From positions 124,001 to 188,000 of the forward strand of contig DUNG01000016.1 of the NCBI GenBank assembly GCA_012839475.1: a stretch of DNA of 64,000 bases. Reading direction: 5' to 3'. The first letter of the stretch is position 1. Each line of letters opens with the position of its first letter. Both the position numbers and the translations under genes were made by a program. Under the pieces are notes generated by a model, which saw only the letters and a program-made list of their open reading frames with translations, was not told the DNA's origin and made no database searches. The stretch comes from Petrimonas sp. (GTDB lineage: Bacteria; Bacteroidota; Bacteroidia; Bacteroidales; Dysgonomonadaceae). Below, piece by piece: positions 34,725 through 43,483 of the stretch.

Positions 34725-35807
34725 TCATTGTTTTATCGCCCGGACCATCCGCGGGTTGCCGGCCATGTCGCTTCGTAACTCCACATCGCGGTACCCTCTC
34801 TCGTAGAGCATAGCCCGCACCTCCTCTCCTTTGTTCCGATTGACCTCGAAAAAGAGAAGCCCCCCCTCGCCGAGAAGACCCAACGAAAGGTGGGCGATCC
34901 GCTCGTAAAACAGCAGCGGGGTAGAATCGGGTACGAACAACGCTTCGGACGGCTCGAAATGCAACACGTTTGCCTCCATTTGCTCCCGTTCCGTTTCAAG
35001 CACGTAAGGGGGGTTGCTGATGACCGCGTGAAAAGAGCCGTCCTCAAAAGCTGGCGTGGAACCAACGGCAGGAGAAGCTCCTTTGCAAGTAGTAGAGCCG
35101 GTAATCCCGCTGGCAACCGGGTTAGAGATGGATGGGGACACGGCTAAGGGCGTTAAGATGTCCTGCACGAAAAAATGGACGTTCACCCCATTTTCATGGG
35201 CGTTGCGTCTTGCCACCGCGATCGCCCTCTCCGAAACGTCACAGGCGTACACCTCACTCTCCGGACGCCGCTTACCCAGGGTAATCGCGATACAACCACT
35301 CCCGGTTCCCACGTCGAGCAGCTTAAGCTTCCCGGGAGGAAGCTCATCCAACACCCACTCCACCAGCTCTTCCGTTTCCGGCCGCGGGATCAACACGTCG
35401 GGGGTAACCTTAAGCATCAGCCCGTGGAACTCGGTCCGCCCCACGATATACTGCATCGGCTCCCCGGTCTTCAATCGCTCAACCACCTCCACTACCGCGG
35501 CCACTTTGCCGACATCCCAGAACGGGGTATCCCTCCCCCCGTCATCCATGATAAACGATTCGCACGCGACGCTCTCAGGTCGAAAGAACGGGGTATCACC
35601 GCCCCCTTCGTTCATGAAAAACGAAGCCGCCCGGCGGTAAGTAGCAGATAAATGATTACATTTGCCCGTGGCAACCATGGTGGGGAGCCCATCGCGCAAT
35701 TCATGAAGCAGCAGCCGAGAGAGCGCGACAATCTCTCCCGGCGAGTAGAGTTCGCTCAGCTCACGCTGAAGGTAGCGAGCCAGTCGTTGCATGGGGACCA
35801 ACGCCAT
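34725..35807 (-). CDS. prmC: Release factor glutamine methyltransferase PrmC, with repeat-built insertions
   Basis: PrmC methylates the GGQ glutamine of release factors RF1 and RF2. The Rossmann SAM site (LLDVGTGSGCIAITLGKR) and catalytic NPPY motif (AVISNPPYVLETE) are intact. At 360 residues it is about 80 longer than usual. Two insertions explain this. The first, residues about 60-100, contains a doubled segment SFFMNEGGGDTPF / SFIMDDGGRDTPF encoded by a 39-bp direct repeat. The second, about 220-250, is a low-complexity Ser/Pro/Ala/Gly stretch (SNPVASGITGSTTCKGASPA) just before NPPY. Both keep the frame. The gene is divergent from ribD and heads prmC-recX-comF. Confidence 0.9.
   Translation of the reverse strand: MALVPMQRLARYLQRELSELYSPGEIVALSRLLLHELRDGLPTMVATGKCNHLSATYRRAASFFMNEGGGDTPFFRPESVACESFIMDDGGRDTPFWDVGKVAAVVEVVERLKTGEPMQYIVGRTEFHGLMLKVTPDVLIPRPETEELVEWVLDELPPGKLKLLDVGTGSGCIAITLGKRRPESEVYACDVSERAIAVARRNAHENGVNVHFFVQDILTPLAVSPSISNPVASGITGSTTCKGASPAVGSTPAFEDGSFHAVISNPPYVLETEREQMEANVLHFEPSEALFVPDSTPLLFYERIAHLSLGLLGEGGLLFFEVNRNKGEEVRAMLYERGYRDVELRSDMAGNPRMVRAIKQ
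35520..35624 (-). repeat. 39-bp direct repeat inside prmC
   Basis: Two copies at 35520-35558 and 35586-35624 (start to start 66 bp) share GAACGGGGTATC at one end and AAACGA at the other, with several substitutions between. They encode the doubled M-x-x-GG-x-DTPF motif in the N-terminal insertion of PrmC. Confidence 0.85.
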
Positions 35808-35849
35808 AAGTTGCTATTTAGACCAATTTGTTACACAAAGATACACAAA

Positions 35850-36917
35850 ATGACGGTTCACACGGAATTTATGCGCCGCTGCTTTCAACTGGCCCGCAAA
35901 GGCGAGGGGGTCACCCATCCCAATCCCATGGTGGGTGCCGTGGTGGTGCATGCCGGCAAGATCATCGGGGAGGGATATCACCGGCGATACGGTGAAGCCC
36001 ATGCCGAGGTGAACGCCATCACCGCCGTCAAGGATATGTCACTGCTGCCCCATTCCACCCTGTACGTGTCGCTGGAGCCCTGTTCGCACCAGGGCAAGAC
36101 GCCGCCATGCACGGAACTGATCGCCGAGAAGAGGATACCCAAGGTAGTCGTCGCCACCCGCGACCCCAACCCCAAAGTGGCCGGGAAAGGGTTGGCGCGG
36201 ATGAGGGAACATGGCATCAAAGTGGTCGAGGGGGTCCTGGAGGAGGAGGCCCGTGCATTGAACCGCGCATTTTTCGTGAACCAGCTGCTTGAACGGCCTT
36301 ACGTGATCTTAAAATGGGCGCAAAGCCGGGATGGCTTCATTGACCGGATCAGGAGCTCTCGCGATGAGCGGCCAGCCAGATTATCCAACGATCTGACCAG
36401 CTGCCTCGCGCACCTGCTCCGAACCCGCGTTCAGGGTGTAATAGTGGGTACCCGGACGGCGCTGCTCGACGATCCCAGGCTCACGGTTCGCCATTGGTAC
36501 GGGCATCAACCCACCCGGGTAGTGATCGACCGGATGAACCGGATACCCAACGAATCGGCACTTTTTGACGGGTCGGCTCCCACCATCGTCTTCACCGAAT
36601 CGGTATCGCCCGCCAGGAGTGAGAAACCGGGGGTAAAACAGATAAAAACAGACTTCTCGAAAGAGGCGATCCAACGGCTATTGCAGCAGTTGTACGACGA
36701 AGAAATACTGACGTTACTGGTGGAGGGAGGAAGCCGGCTGCTCACCTCGTTTATCGAGCAGCAGCTGTGGGATGAGGCCTACGTGGAGACCTCCGGTAAG
36801 GTACTCCATTCGGGCATCAAGGCACCCTGCATAGAGGGGTTCACGGTAAGCAACGAACGCTTCTTACATGCTTCACGGCTCCATTTAAAGAATCAAATAA
36901 CTCGAAATTTTCTTTAA
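35850..36917 (+). CDS. ribD: Bifunctional riboflavin deaminase/reductase RibD
   Basis: RibD deaminates and then reduces the pyrimidine product of GTP cyclohydrolase II in riboflavin synthesis. ATG 35850 gives 355 residues; the frame continues upstream into prmC but that part has no family match. The deaminase domain (1-145) has the zinc site HAEVNAI and PCSHQGKTPPC. The reductase domain (about 150-350) includes ILKWAQSRDGFIDR, GVIVGTRTALLDDPRLTVR and LTLLVEGGSRLLTSFI. No riboflavin riboswitch was recognised upstream; only 42 bp separate it from divergent prmC. Confidence 0.94.
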   Translation: MTVHTEFMRRCFQLARKGEGVTHPNPMVGAVVVHAGKIIGEGYHRRYGEAHAEVNAITAVKDMSLLPHSTLYVSLEPCSHQGKTPPCTELIAEKRIPKVVVATRDPNPKVAGKGLARMREHGIKVVEGVLEEEARALNRAFFVNQLLERPYVILKWAQSRDGFIDRIRSSRDERPARLSNDLTSCLAHLLRTRVQGVIVGTRTALLDDPRLTVRHWYGHQPTRVVIDRMNRIPNESALFDGSAPTIVFTESVSPARSEKPGVKQIKTDFSKEAIQRLLQQLYDEEILTLLVEGGSRLLTSFIEQQLWDEAYVETSGKVLHSGIKAPCIEGFTVSNERFLHASRLHLKNQITRNFL

Positions 36918-36954
36918 ATATCCATTTTAATATGGTTATAGAGAAAAATCTTTC

Positions 36955-36962
36955 TACTTTTG
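36955..36962 (+). promoter_or_regulatory. -7 box for the DUF6242 lipoprotein gene
   Basis: TACTTTTG matches TAnnTTTG exactly, 38 bp before the ATG at 37000 and 38 bp after the ribD stop. Confidence 0.55.
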
Positions 36963-36999
36963 TACAACGTAATACGGGATATACTATTGCTTGAAACAG

Positions 37000-38352
37000 A
37001 TGAGATGTACATACTTTCTATGGCTGCTCGTGGCAACCGTGAATTTGCTGTTGTGGACCTCATGCCTTGGTTCTTCCGATAAGGAATATGACTATTCTCC
37101 CAACGCGCAGATTTATGCCTTCTCGCTGACCTCCAGGGCAGATACGGCCGGGGTACTGAACGCGACCGAGTTCTCGATTGATCAGGTGGGCGGAAGGATA
37201 TTCAACAAGGAGCCGCTGCCCTACCTCTTTCACGTGGATAGCGCGATGTTAAGCATCAGCAGCTCCAGCAGCTATATCCCTTTCCATCAGATAGCCATCA
37301 CGTTGAGCGGCGCACTTGGAGACAGCACCTACCTCTGGAGCAGATCAGATTCGGTGCCCATCAACCGGTTAAAAGCGATCACGACCACCGCCCAGGATGG
37401 TTTTTACACGAAGACATACGCGTTTCAACTCAATATTCACCAGCAAGACCCGTATATCCTCTCGTGGGAGAGGAAGGCAGATTACCTCCTATCACCTCCC
37501 CCGGAGCAAAGAAGTATTGCTTTCAACGACCGCTTCATCACCTATTACAGAACAGAAAGCGGCCTGAAAGCCACCGCCTCGGCAGATGGTTATGCATGGA
37601 GCGAGCTGGACGAACTACAAGGGCTGCCTACCTCGGTTCGACTGAGCACGTTGACCCCCGTGAAAGGTACGATATACATCCTTGATGAAGGGGGAGGGGT
37701 ACATGCATCGACAGACGGCACCTCGTGGGGCAAGGTAGAGACGGGCCACAGGGTGAAAAACCTATACGGGATCCTTCCAGGTGCCACGGTGGGATCCGTC
37801 TTGATAGCCGTGGAAGAGGGCGGCTCACTCCGTTTCGCGGTGACCGACGATTTCTCTGAAGCAGCGCTGTTAAACCAAGTACCCGATAAGATGCCGTGGT
37901 TGGAGTTCACCTCTACCAGCATCGAGAGTAAACATTCTTACGCTATCAGGTACATCATGCTGACTGACGGGATCAGGCAAGACGGTTTTTGGAACGATGA
38001 GTTGTGGATCCTTCAAAAGAAGGATGACGAGATCACCTACATCTCCAAAAAGCTCCCCTACCCCGTGAAAGGGAGCAGCCTGTTTTACTACGACAACCGA
38101 CTCTACCTGATGACCTTACTGGAAGGGAAGAACGTTTTCCTGTTCTCTAACAACTACGGGTTGGACTGGGTGGTTGCCGGTGAGAACCAGGCGTTTCCGG
38201 TTGGAGGGAAATTCACCCCACGAACCAACGCCTCGGTAATGATTGATGATGCAAACAACATATGGATATTCGGCGGAATATCCGCGTACCCGCCTCATCC
38301 CACGCTCGTTGACGTGTGGAAGGGGAGGTTGAATAAATTTTCGATGGAGTAA
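37000..38352 (+). CDS. DUF6242-type lipoprotein with beta-propeller-like repeats
   Basis: ATG 37000 (a TTG three codons upstream also opens the frame) gives a lipoprotein signal MRCTYFLWLLVATVNLLLWT ending SC and about 450 residues. The N-terminal part (YSPNAQIYAFSLTSRADTAG, STQVGGRIFN-like strand) resembles the DUF6242 family of Bacteroidales. The rest contains repeated S/T-x-D-G-x-x-W blades (SADGYAWSELDE, STDGTSWGKVET, SNNYGLDWVVAG), as in sialidase-like or Kelch propellers. Function unknown. It begins a run of envelope genes ending in bamA and ompH; the spacing to the next gene is 24 bp. Confidence 0.72.
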   Translation: MRCTYFLWLLVATVNLLLWTSCLGSSDKEYDYSPNAQIYAFSLTSRADTAGVLNATEFSIDQVGGRIFNKEPLPYLFHVDSAMLSISSSSSYIPFHQIAITLSGALGDSTYLWSRSDSVPINRLKAITTTAQDGFYTKTYAFQLNIHQQDPYILSWERKADYLLSPPPEQRSIAFNDRFITYYRTESGLKATASADGYAWSELDELQGLPTSVRLSTLTPVKGTIYILDEGGGVHASTDGTSWGKVETGHRVKNLYGILPGATVGSVLIAVEEGGSLRFAVTDDFSEAALLNQVPDKMPWLEFTSTSIESKHSYAIRYIMLTDGIRQDGFWNDELWILQKKDDEITYISKKLPYPVKGSSLFYYDNRLYLMTLLEGKNVFLFSNNYGLDWVVAGENQAFPVGGKFTPRTNASVMIDDANNIWIFGGISAYPPHPTLVDVWKGRLNKFSME

Positions 38353-38376
38353 ACATTCTCTGTTGATGCATACTTT

Positions 38377-39114
38377 ATGAATCGGTTTCACGTTATGGTA
38401 ATGATGAAACGAGAGATTCATATCCTATTCGTCGTGCTAGGCATCTTGGTATGGCCCACCCACGGGAAGCTCTTCTCACAGGAACGCTTCCCGAAAAAGC
38501 ACAAGTACGAAATAGGGACTGCATTGGGGGCCTCCACCTATATAGGCGATGCCAACCCGAAGAACCCCTTCCTCTACCCGGGAGTGGCCGGAGGCCTCCT
38601 TTTTCGTTACAACCCCAGCATGCAATGGGCGCTGAAGGCGAATATTTTGGGAGGGGCCATATCGGGCGACACGAACCGTTCCGGCAATCGTTTCCCGGGG
38701 GGTCGGCACGACACCTTTCAGCGTACGGTCCTGGATGTGGGTGCTCAGGTTGAGTTCCATTTTTTCCGGTTCGGCACCGAACGGAGGTACCTTGGTACCG
38801 TACCCTATACCCCCTACCTGTTTACCGGAACGGGGGTGACAATGGCAACGGGGAAGAAGCCGCTGTATGGAATACATGTACCCCTTGGTTTCGGGTTTAA
38901 ATACAGGTGCCATAACAGGGTGAACATCGGCGCGGAAGTATCGGCGCGAAAACTGTTCAGGGATGACTTAGATGCAACGAAAGCTCACCCCGGGTGGAGT
39001 CTTGACGCGCCTTTCGGTATCAAGAGCAGCCCCTTGAAAAACCAGGACTGGTACACGTTCGCGTTGATTTACATGACCTGGGATTTCGGGTTGCGAGAGG
39101 ATCCCTGTCGCTGA
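38377..39114 (+). CDS. DUF6089-family outer-membrane beta-barrel protein
   Basis: This 245-residue protein has an N-terminal hydrophobic leader (KREIHILFVVLGILVWPT, cleavage near LFSQ); ATGs at 38395, 38401 and 38404 are alternative starts. KKHKYEIGTALGASTYIGDA, GGLLFRYNPSMQWALKANIL and FHFFRFGTERRYLGTVPYTP are typical of the DUF6089 family of Bacteroidetes, small barrels. It lies directly upstream of uppS and bamA (gap 21 bp), an arrangement which suggests a role in envelope biogenesis; the precise role is unknown. Confidence 0.82.
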   Translation: MNRFHVMVMMKREIHILFVVLGILVWPTHGKLFSQERFPKKHKYEIGTALGASTYIGDANPKNPFLYPGVAGGLLFRYNPSMQWALKANILGGAISGDTNRSGNRFPGGRHDTFQRTVLDVGAQVEFHFFRFGTERRYLGTVPYTPYLFTGTGVTMATGKKPLYGIHVPLGFGFKYRCHNRVNIGAEVSARKLFRDDLDATKAHPGWSLDAPFGIKSSPLKNQDWYTFALIYMTWDFGLREDPCR

Positions 39115-39135
39115 CTTTAACATGTTGTAATAGAT

Positions 39136-39933
39136 ATGTCGTTGATAGACCGTATTAATCCCAAGCGCCTCCCCGCCCATGTAGCGATTATCATGGACGG
39201 TAACGGGCGTTGGGCTATATCCAGGGAACTGGAAAGAGTGGAAGGGCATAAAGAGGGTGTCGCCTCGATCCGCAAGGTAATGGAAGCGGCCAGGAAGCTG
39301 GGCATCCCCTACCTCACGCTATACGCTTTCTCCACGGAGAACTGGGATCGCCCGGCCGAAGAGGTGAATAGCTTGATGGACTTGATGGTACATGCCATCG
39401 CCGAAGAGACGGAGGAGCTGAAGAAGAACCACGTGAAGGTCCACTGTATTGGTGATATTGACCGGCTGCCGGACTATGCCCGCACCGCGTTAGACAAATG
39501 CATCCGGGAGACGGCAAGCTGCACCAAATTTAACATGATCATCGCGTTGAGTTACTCATCGAAATGGGAGCTCACCCAGGCCACCCGGCAAATCGTGAGG
39601 GAGGTAATCAACGGGGAGCTCCGGGAGAGCGACATCGACGAGGAAACCGTTACCAGCAGGCTAACTACCAGGGGCATACCCAACCCCGACCTGCTAATCC
39701 GGACCGGTGGGGAGTTGCGAATCAGTAACTTCATGCTATGGCAGTGCGCCTACTCGGAGTTCTACTTCACCGACACCTACTGGCCCGATTTCGGGGAGGA
39801 GGACTTTTACAAGGCCATCCTGGAGTTCCAGGGACGCGAGAGGCGTTACGGCAAGACGAGCGAGCAGCTGGTGCCTGACCTGCTCTCAAGTGATGCGGTA
39901 ACAGACGACGATTTATCAGCCACGCTGAACTAA
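39136..39933 (+). CDS. uppS: Isoprenyl transferase (undecaprenyl diphosphate synthase)
   Basis: UppS condenses isopentenyl units into the C55 carrier lipid needed for peptidoglycan and glycan export. The 265-residue protein has the diphosphate-binding P-loop HVAIIMDGNGRWA with the catalytic Asp, the motif LTLYAFSTENWDRP, and the C-terminal substrate site PNPDLLIRTGGELRISNFML and WQCAYSEFYFTDTYWPDF. It is 30 bp upstream of bamA, the conserved uppS-bamA order of many Gram-negatives. Confidence 0.96.
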   Translation: MSLIDRINPKRLPAHVAIIMDGNGRWAISRELERVEGHKEGVASIRKVMEAARKLGIPYLTLYAFSTENWDRPAEEVNSLMDLMVHAIAEETEELKKNHVKVHCIGDIDRLPDYARTALDKCIRETASCTKFNMIIALSYSSKWELTQATRQIVREVINGELRESDIDEETVTSRLTTRGIPNPDLLIRTGGELRISNFMLWQCAYSEFYFTDTYWPDFGEEDFYKAILEFQGRERRYGKTSEQLVPDLLSSDAVTDDDLSATLN

Positions 39934-39963
39934 AAAACAGTTAGGGAAAAGAAACAGATCACC

Positions 39964-42681
39964 ATGTTGAAGAGAATATTTCATTTGCTTCTACCATTTT
40001 TCGCCATGCTGCCTGGTGTGCTATCCCTGGCGCAAAACAACGACACCATCCCCATCCCGGAGGAGTTGATCGTGAACTACACGGCGCCCCCAAAACGGTA
40101 TTACATTGCCAACATCGATGTAACCGGGGTGGAAGGGACCATGTACGAAGACCAAAAGTTCGTTCTAGTTGGCTTTTCCGGGCTATCCAAAGGTGAGGAG
40201 ATACAGATACCGGGGGATGATATCTCGAATGCCATCAAACGGTTCTGGCGTCAAGGCCTCTTTTCTGACGTGAAGATATTGCAAACCAAAATCAAAGAAG
40301 ATAGCGTCTGGTTGGAGATACGGTTGACAGACCGACCCCGGGTGAGCGACATCCGCTACACGGGCATGAAAAAGGGGGAGCAGGACGACATCGAGGAACG
40401 GATTGGCTTCGTGAAGGGGAACCAGATCACCCCGCCCCAAATAGACCGTGCCGAGGTCTACATCAAGAGTTACTTCGACGAGAAGGGCTTTGGCGAAGCG
40501 GAGGTGAGGGTGTTGCAGCACCCCGACACCACCGGCTTAAACCAGGTTGTCCTGGAGATCGCGGTGGACAAGAAAGAGAAGCAGAAGGTAAACAGCATTA
40601 AGCTATCGGGCAACGAAGCACTCTCGGACTTCAAGGTGAAGTGGGCTATGAAGAAAACCAACGAGAAAGGCCGGTTGGTCAACCTTTTCCGGGCCAAGAA
40701 GTTCGTGGAAGACCTCTACACCGAAGACAAAAAGAACATCATCACCAAGTACCACGAAAAGGGGTACCGCGATGTGGAGATCGTGCGGGATACGGTCTAC
40801 AAACACGATGAGAAGACGGTAAACATCGAAATAGATATCGAAGAGGGAGCGCTTTACCACATCCGCTCCATTAACTGGGTAGGCAATACCCAATACCCCT
40901 CGTCCCAGCTCTCCCAACTGCTCAACATGGAGGCGGGCGACGTCTACAACCAGAAAAAACTGCAAGAGAGGCTATCGGATGATGAGGATGCAGCGGTGAA
41001 CCTCTACCAGAACAACGGCTACCTCTTCTCGCGCATCGACCCGATAGAGATCAATATCGAAAACGACTCCGTGGATCTGGAGCTCCGCGTAGTGGAGGGA
41101 CCCAAGGCTACCATCAAGCGGGTCATCATCCAGGGGAACGACCGGCTCTACGAGGAGATTATCCGCCGGGAGATACGGACGAAGCCGGGGGCGGTCTTCA
41201 GTAAAGACGATCTCCTTCGTTCCGTGCGTGAAATTGCACAAACGGGCCATTTCGACCCTGAGGCGCTCTTCGCGGATATCGGGTCGGGTATCAGCCCCAA
41301 CCAAGAGGATGGAACGGTAAACATTACCTATCCGCTTACCTCGAAAGGAAACGACCAGATCGAGTTTTCTGCCGGTTGGGGGGTCACCGGGCTGGTAGGA
41401 AAGCTGAGCCTCAAGTTGAACAACTTCTCGCTCAAGAACCTGTTCAACCCGTCAATGCACCGGGGTATCATCCCGCAGGGCGACGGACAGACCCTGGTGG
41501 TGAGTGCACAGACCAACGGGCAGTACTACCAATCCTACCAGTTCCAGTTCGTGGAGCCCTGGTTTGGTGGTAAGCGACCCAACCACTTCTCGCTCAGCGC
41601 CTACTACTCGCGGTACACGGGACTCAATACCCGGTACTACTCGCAAAACACCTATTACGACCCCTACATGTACGGATACGGGTACGGTTATCCCGGTTAC
41701 GGATACGGTTATGGCTACCCCGGCTACGGATATGGTGGATATGGCGGTTATGGATACGGTGGCTACGGATATGGTGGGTACGGCTACCAGAATATGGCCG
41801 AGTACGCGTACGACCCGAACCAGGTGTTCAATATTTTCGGGCTGTCACTGGGATATGGTAAGCGGCTCGAATGGCCGGATGACTACTTCCAGTTCATGGC
41901 CTCGATCGGCTACCAGCGCTACGGGCTGAAAAACTGGACCTACAACCAATTCCCCTTCAGCACGGGAACGAGCAACAGCATCACGTTAGGTCTTGTCCTC
42001 TCACGGGTCTCCACGGACAACCCCATCTACACGAGGACAGGATCGGAGTTCTCGCTAAGTGTAGATGCCACGCCCCCTTTCTCGCTCTGGGACGGGAGGA
42101 ACTACGAAAGCATGCTGAACGTTGACCCGGCAAAATACAGATGGAACGAATACCACAAGTGGAAATTCAAGGCGCGTACCTATACCCCGCTCGCGCCGCT
42201 CACGGTGAAACGCACCCCGGTGATGGCCACCCGCGTGGAGTTCGGAATACTGGGGCATTATAACAAACATAAGCTCACCCCGTTTGAAACGTTCGACGTG
42301 GGGGGCGACGGGATGACCGGTTATACCAGCTCCTTCGCGACGGAAAACATCGCGCTAAGGGGGTATGAAAATAACGGTATAGCCACGCAGGCGCGTGCCT
42401 ACACCCGCCTGGGCCTGGAGGTAAGATACCCCCTGATCCTTGAACCCAACTCCACCATCTACGCGGTCGCGTTCTTGGAGGCGGGTAACGCGTGGTGGAA
42501 CACCAGGGACATCAACCCGTTTGACCTGAAACGGTCGGCCGGCGTGGGTGCACGTATCTTCCTGCCAATGATTGGCCTTATGGGGATTGACTGGGCATAC
42601 GGGTTTGACACGGTTTACGGCCGGGGTAGCAGGGAGCGCGGCGGAAGCCAGTTCCACTTCATCATCGGGCAGGAGTTCTAA
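39964..42681 (+). CDS. bamA: Outer-membrane assembly factor BamA with Gly-Tyr-rich loop
   Basis: BamA folds beta-barrel proteins into the outer membrane. The 905-residue protein has a signal peptide (cleavage near SLAQ), five POTRA domains (about 35-455; for example KRYYIANIDVTGVEGTMY and NGYLFSRIDPIEINIEND) and a C-terminal barrel ending in GSQFHFIIGQEF, a terminal Phe signal. Within the barrel, residues about 569-610 form a Gly/Tyr/Pro tract of GYGYGYPGYGY type (DNA 41669-41790), probably a surface loop. It forms an operon with uppS upstream and precedes two Skp-like genes, a classical bamA-skp linkage. Confidence 0.95.
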   Translation: MLKRIFHLLLPFFAMLPGVLSLAQNNDTIPIPEELIVNYTAPPKRYYIANIDVTGVEGTMYEDQKFVLVGFSGLSKGEEIQIPGDDISNAIKRFWRQGLFSDVKILQTKIKEDSVWLEIRLTDRPRVSDIRYTGMKKGEQDDIEERIGFVKGNQITPPQIDRAEVYIKSYFDEKGFGEAEVRVLQHPDTTGLNQVVLEIAVDKKEKQKVNSIKLSGNEALSDFKVKWAMKKTNEKGRLVNLFRAKKFVEDLYTEDKKNIITKYHEKGYRDVEIVRDTVYKHDEKTVNIEIDIEEGALYHIRSINWVGNTQYPSSQLSQLLNMEAGDVYNQKKLQERLSDDEDAAVNLYQNNGYLFSRIDPIEINIENDSVDLELRVVEGPKATIKRVIIQGNDRLYEEIIRREIRTKPGAVFSKDDLLRSVREIAQTGHFDPEALFADIGSGISPNQEDGTVNITYPLTSKGNDQIEFSAGWGVTGLVGKLSLKLNNFSLKNLFNPSMHRGIIPQGDGQTLVVSAQTNGQYYQSYQFQFVEPWFGGKRPNHFSLSAYYSRYTGLNTRYYSQNTYYDPYMYGYGYGYPGYGYGYGYPGYGYGGYGGYGYGGYGYGGYGYQNMAEYAYDPNQVFNIFGLSLGYGKRLEWPDDYFQFMASIGYQRYGLKNWTYNQFPFSTGTSNSITLGLVLSRVSTDNPIYTRTGSEFSLSVDATPPFSLWDGRNYESMLNVDPAKYRWNEYHKWKFKARTYTPLAPLTVKRTPVMATRVEFGILGHYNKHKLTPFETFDVGGDGMTGYTSSFATENIALRGYENNGIATQARAYTRLGLEVRYPLILEPNSTIYAVAFLEAGNAWWNTRDINPFDLKRSAGVGARIFLPMIGLMGIDWAYGFDTVYGRGSRERGGSQFHFIIGQEF
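41669..41790 (+). repeat. Gly-Tyr codon repeat within bamA
   Basis: The DNA is an in-frame, imperfect repeat of GGNTAY codons coding (GYGYGYPGY)n and GGYGYGGYGY units, spanning about 40 residues. Synonymous variation among the repeats suggests it is old or selected, not a very recent expansion. Confidence 0.85.
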
Positions 42682-42836
42682 CGCTCGTGTAAGATAGCCC
42701 TGGTAAGCGTCGTGTCACCCTTTAACATAGTTTACCTTTCATGGCATAAACGAAACCGATCGGTTGCCGTCTGAATTTAGGATACCAAGGAACCGGTATT
42801 ATTAATCGAACCAAAGGTTGCAGAATAGATCATTAT

Positions 42837-42906
42837 AATACAATAACCGTATGAAACCGACAGGTTCCATGCACTTTAACAAAAAAATACAATAACCGTA
42901 TGAAAC
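42837..42906 (+). repeat. Duplicated translation-initiation region before the first ompH gene
   Basis: A 21-bp sequence containing ACAATAACCGTATGAAAC occurs at 42837-42857 and again at 42886-42906, 49 bp apart. The second copy is the start of the OmpH gene. The first opens a 14-codon mini-ORF (ATG 42851, reading MKPTGSMHFNKKIQ, stop TAA 42893-42895) that ends four bases before the true ATG. Confidence 0.85.
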
Positions 42907-43412
42907 GAGTAATAGGATTAATAGGCTTATTCATGACGTTCGCCTTAGTTAGCGTGAACGCCCAACAGTACGCCCTTATCGATATGGAGTACATCCTCAA
43001 TCGCATTCCCGCTTTTGAGAACGCGAACAAGCAACTCGAGTCGCTCTCCATAAAGTGGCAAGAGGAGATCGACGCGGAAGTAAGCGTGGTAGACGCGATG
43101 TACAAGCAGTACCAGGCCGACCTCTCTTTCCTGGCCGGCGAGGAGAAGACGAAGCGCGAAAATGAGATCGTGGCTAAAGAGAACGCGATACAGGAGTTAC
43201 GCAACCGCTACTTTGGCACGCAAGGCGAGCTTTTCAGTCAGCAAGAGAAGCTGATCAAGCCTATTCAAGACGCCATTTACGAGGCGGTAAAAGAGATTTC
43301 CACCGCTACCGGCTACTCGGTCGTGGTGGACCGGGCCTCCGCCACATCCATTATCTTCGCCTCTCCTGCCATCGATATCAGCGATCAAGTACTCACCAGG
43401 TTAGGCTATTAA
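42900..43412 (+). CDS. Skp/OmpH-family periplasmic chaperone (first copy)
   Basis: Skp holds unfolded outer-membrane proteins on the way to BamA. The 170-residue protein has a signal peptide (MKRVIGLIGLFMTFALVSVN, cleavage after NAQ) and starts QYALIDMEYILNRIPAFENA. A long central coiled coil (WQEEIDAEVSVVDAMYKQYQ, EKTKRENEIVAKENAIQELR) precedes the C-terminal strand (TATGYSVVVDRAS). It lies about 220 bp after bamA, with a duplicated start region in front, and is followed by a second copy with its own promoter. Confidence 0.92.
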   Translation: MKRVIGLIGLFMTFALVSVNAQQYALIDMEYILNRIPAFENANKQLESLSIKWQEEIDAEVSVVDAMYKQYQADLSFLAGEEKTKRENEIVAKENAIQELRNRYFGTQGELFSQQEKLIKPIQDAIYEAVKEISTATGYSVVVDRASATSIIFASPAIDISDQVLTRLGY

Positions 43413-43424
43413 AAATAAATCGCG

Positions 43425-43432
43425 TATCTTTG
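43425..43432 (+). promoter_or_regulatory. -7 box for the second ompH gene
   Basis: TATCTTTG, an exact TAnnTTTG match, sits 13 bp past the first ompH stop and 52 bp before the second start, so the copies can be transcribed separately. Confidence 0.6.
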
Positions 43433-43483
43433 TACGCTTTTTTGCAATGTCTAATTTAAACTAAAAAAATAGAAACTGTTATC

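Noticed and set aside
35652-35849. Upstream extension of RibD
   Set aside because: The 66 extra codons overlap divergent prmC and have no family match, while ATG 35850 begins exactly at the RibD N-terminus.
35808-35849. FMN riboswitch before ribD
   Set aside because: The 42-bp space is too short and the conserved stems of the element are not seen.
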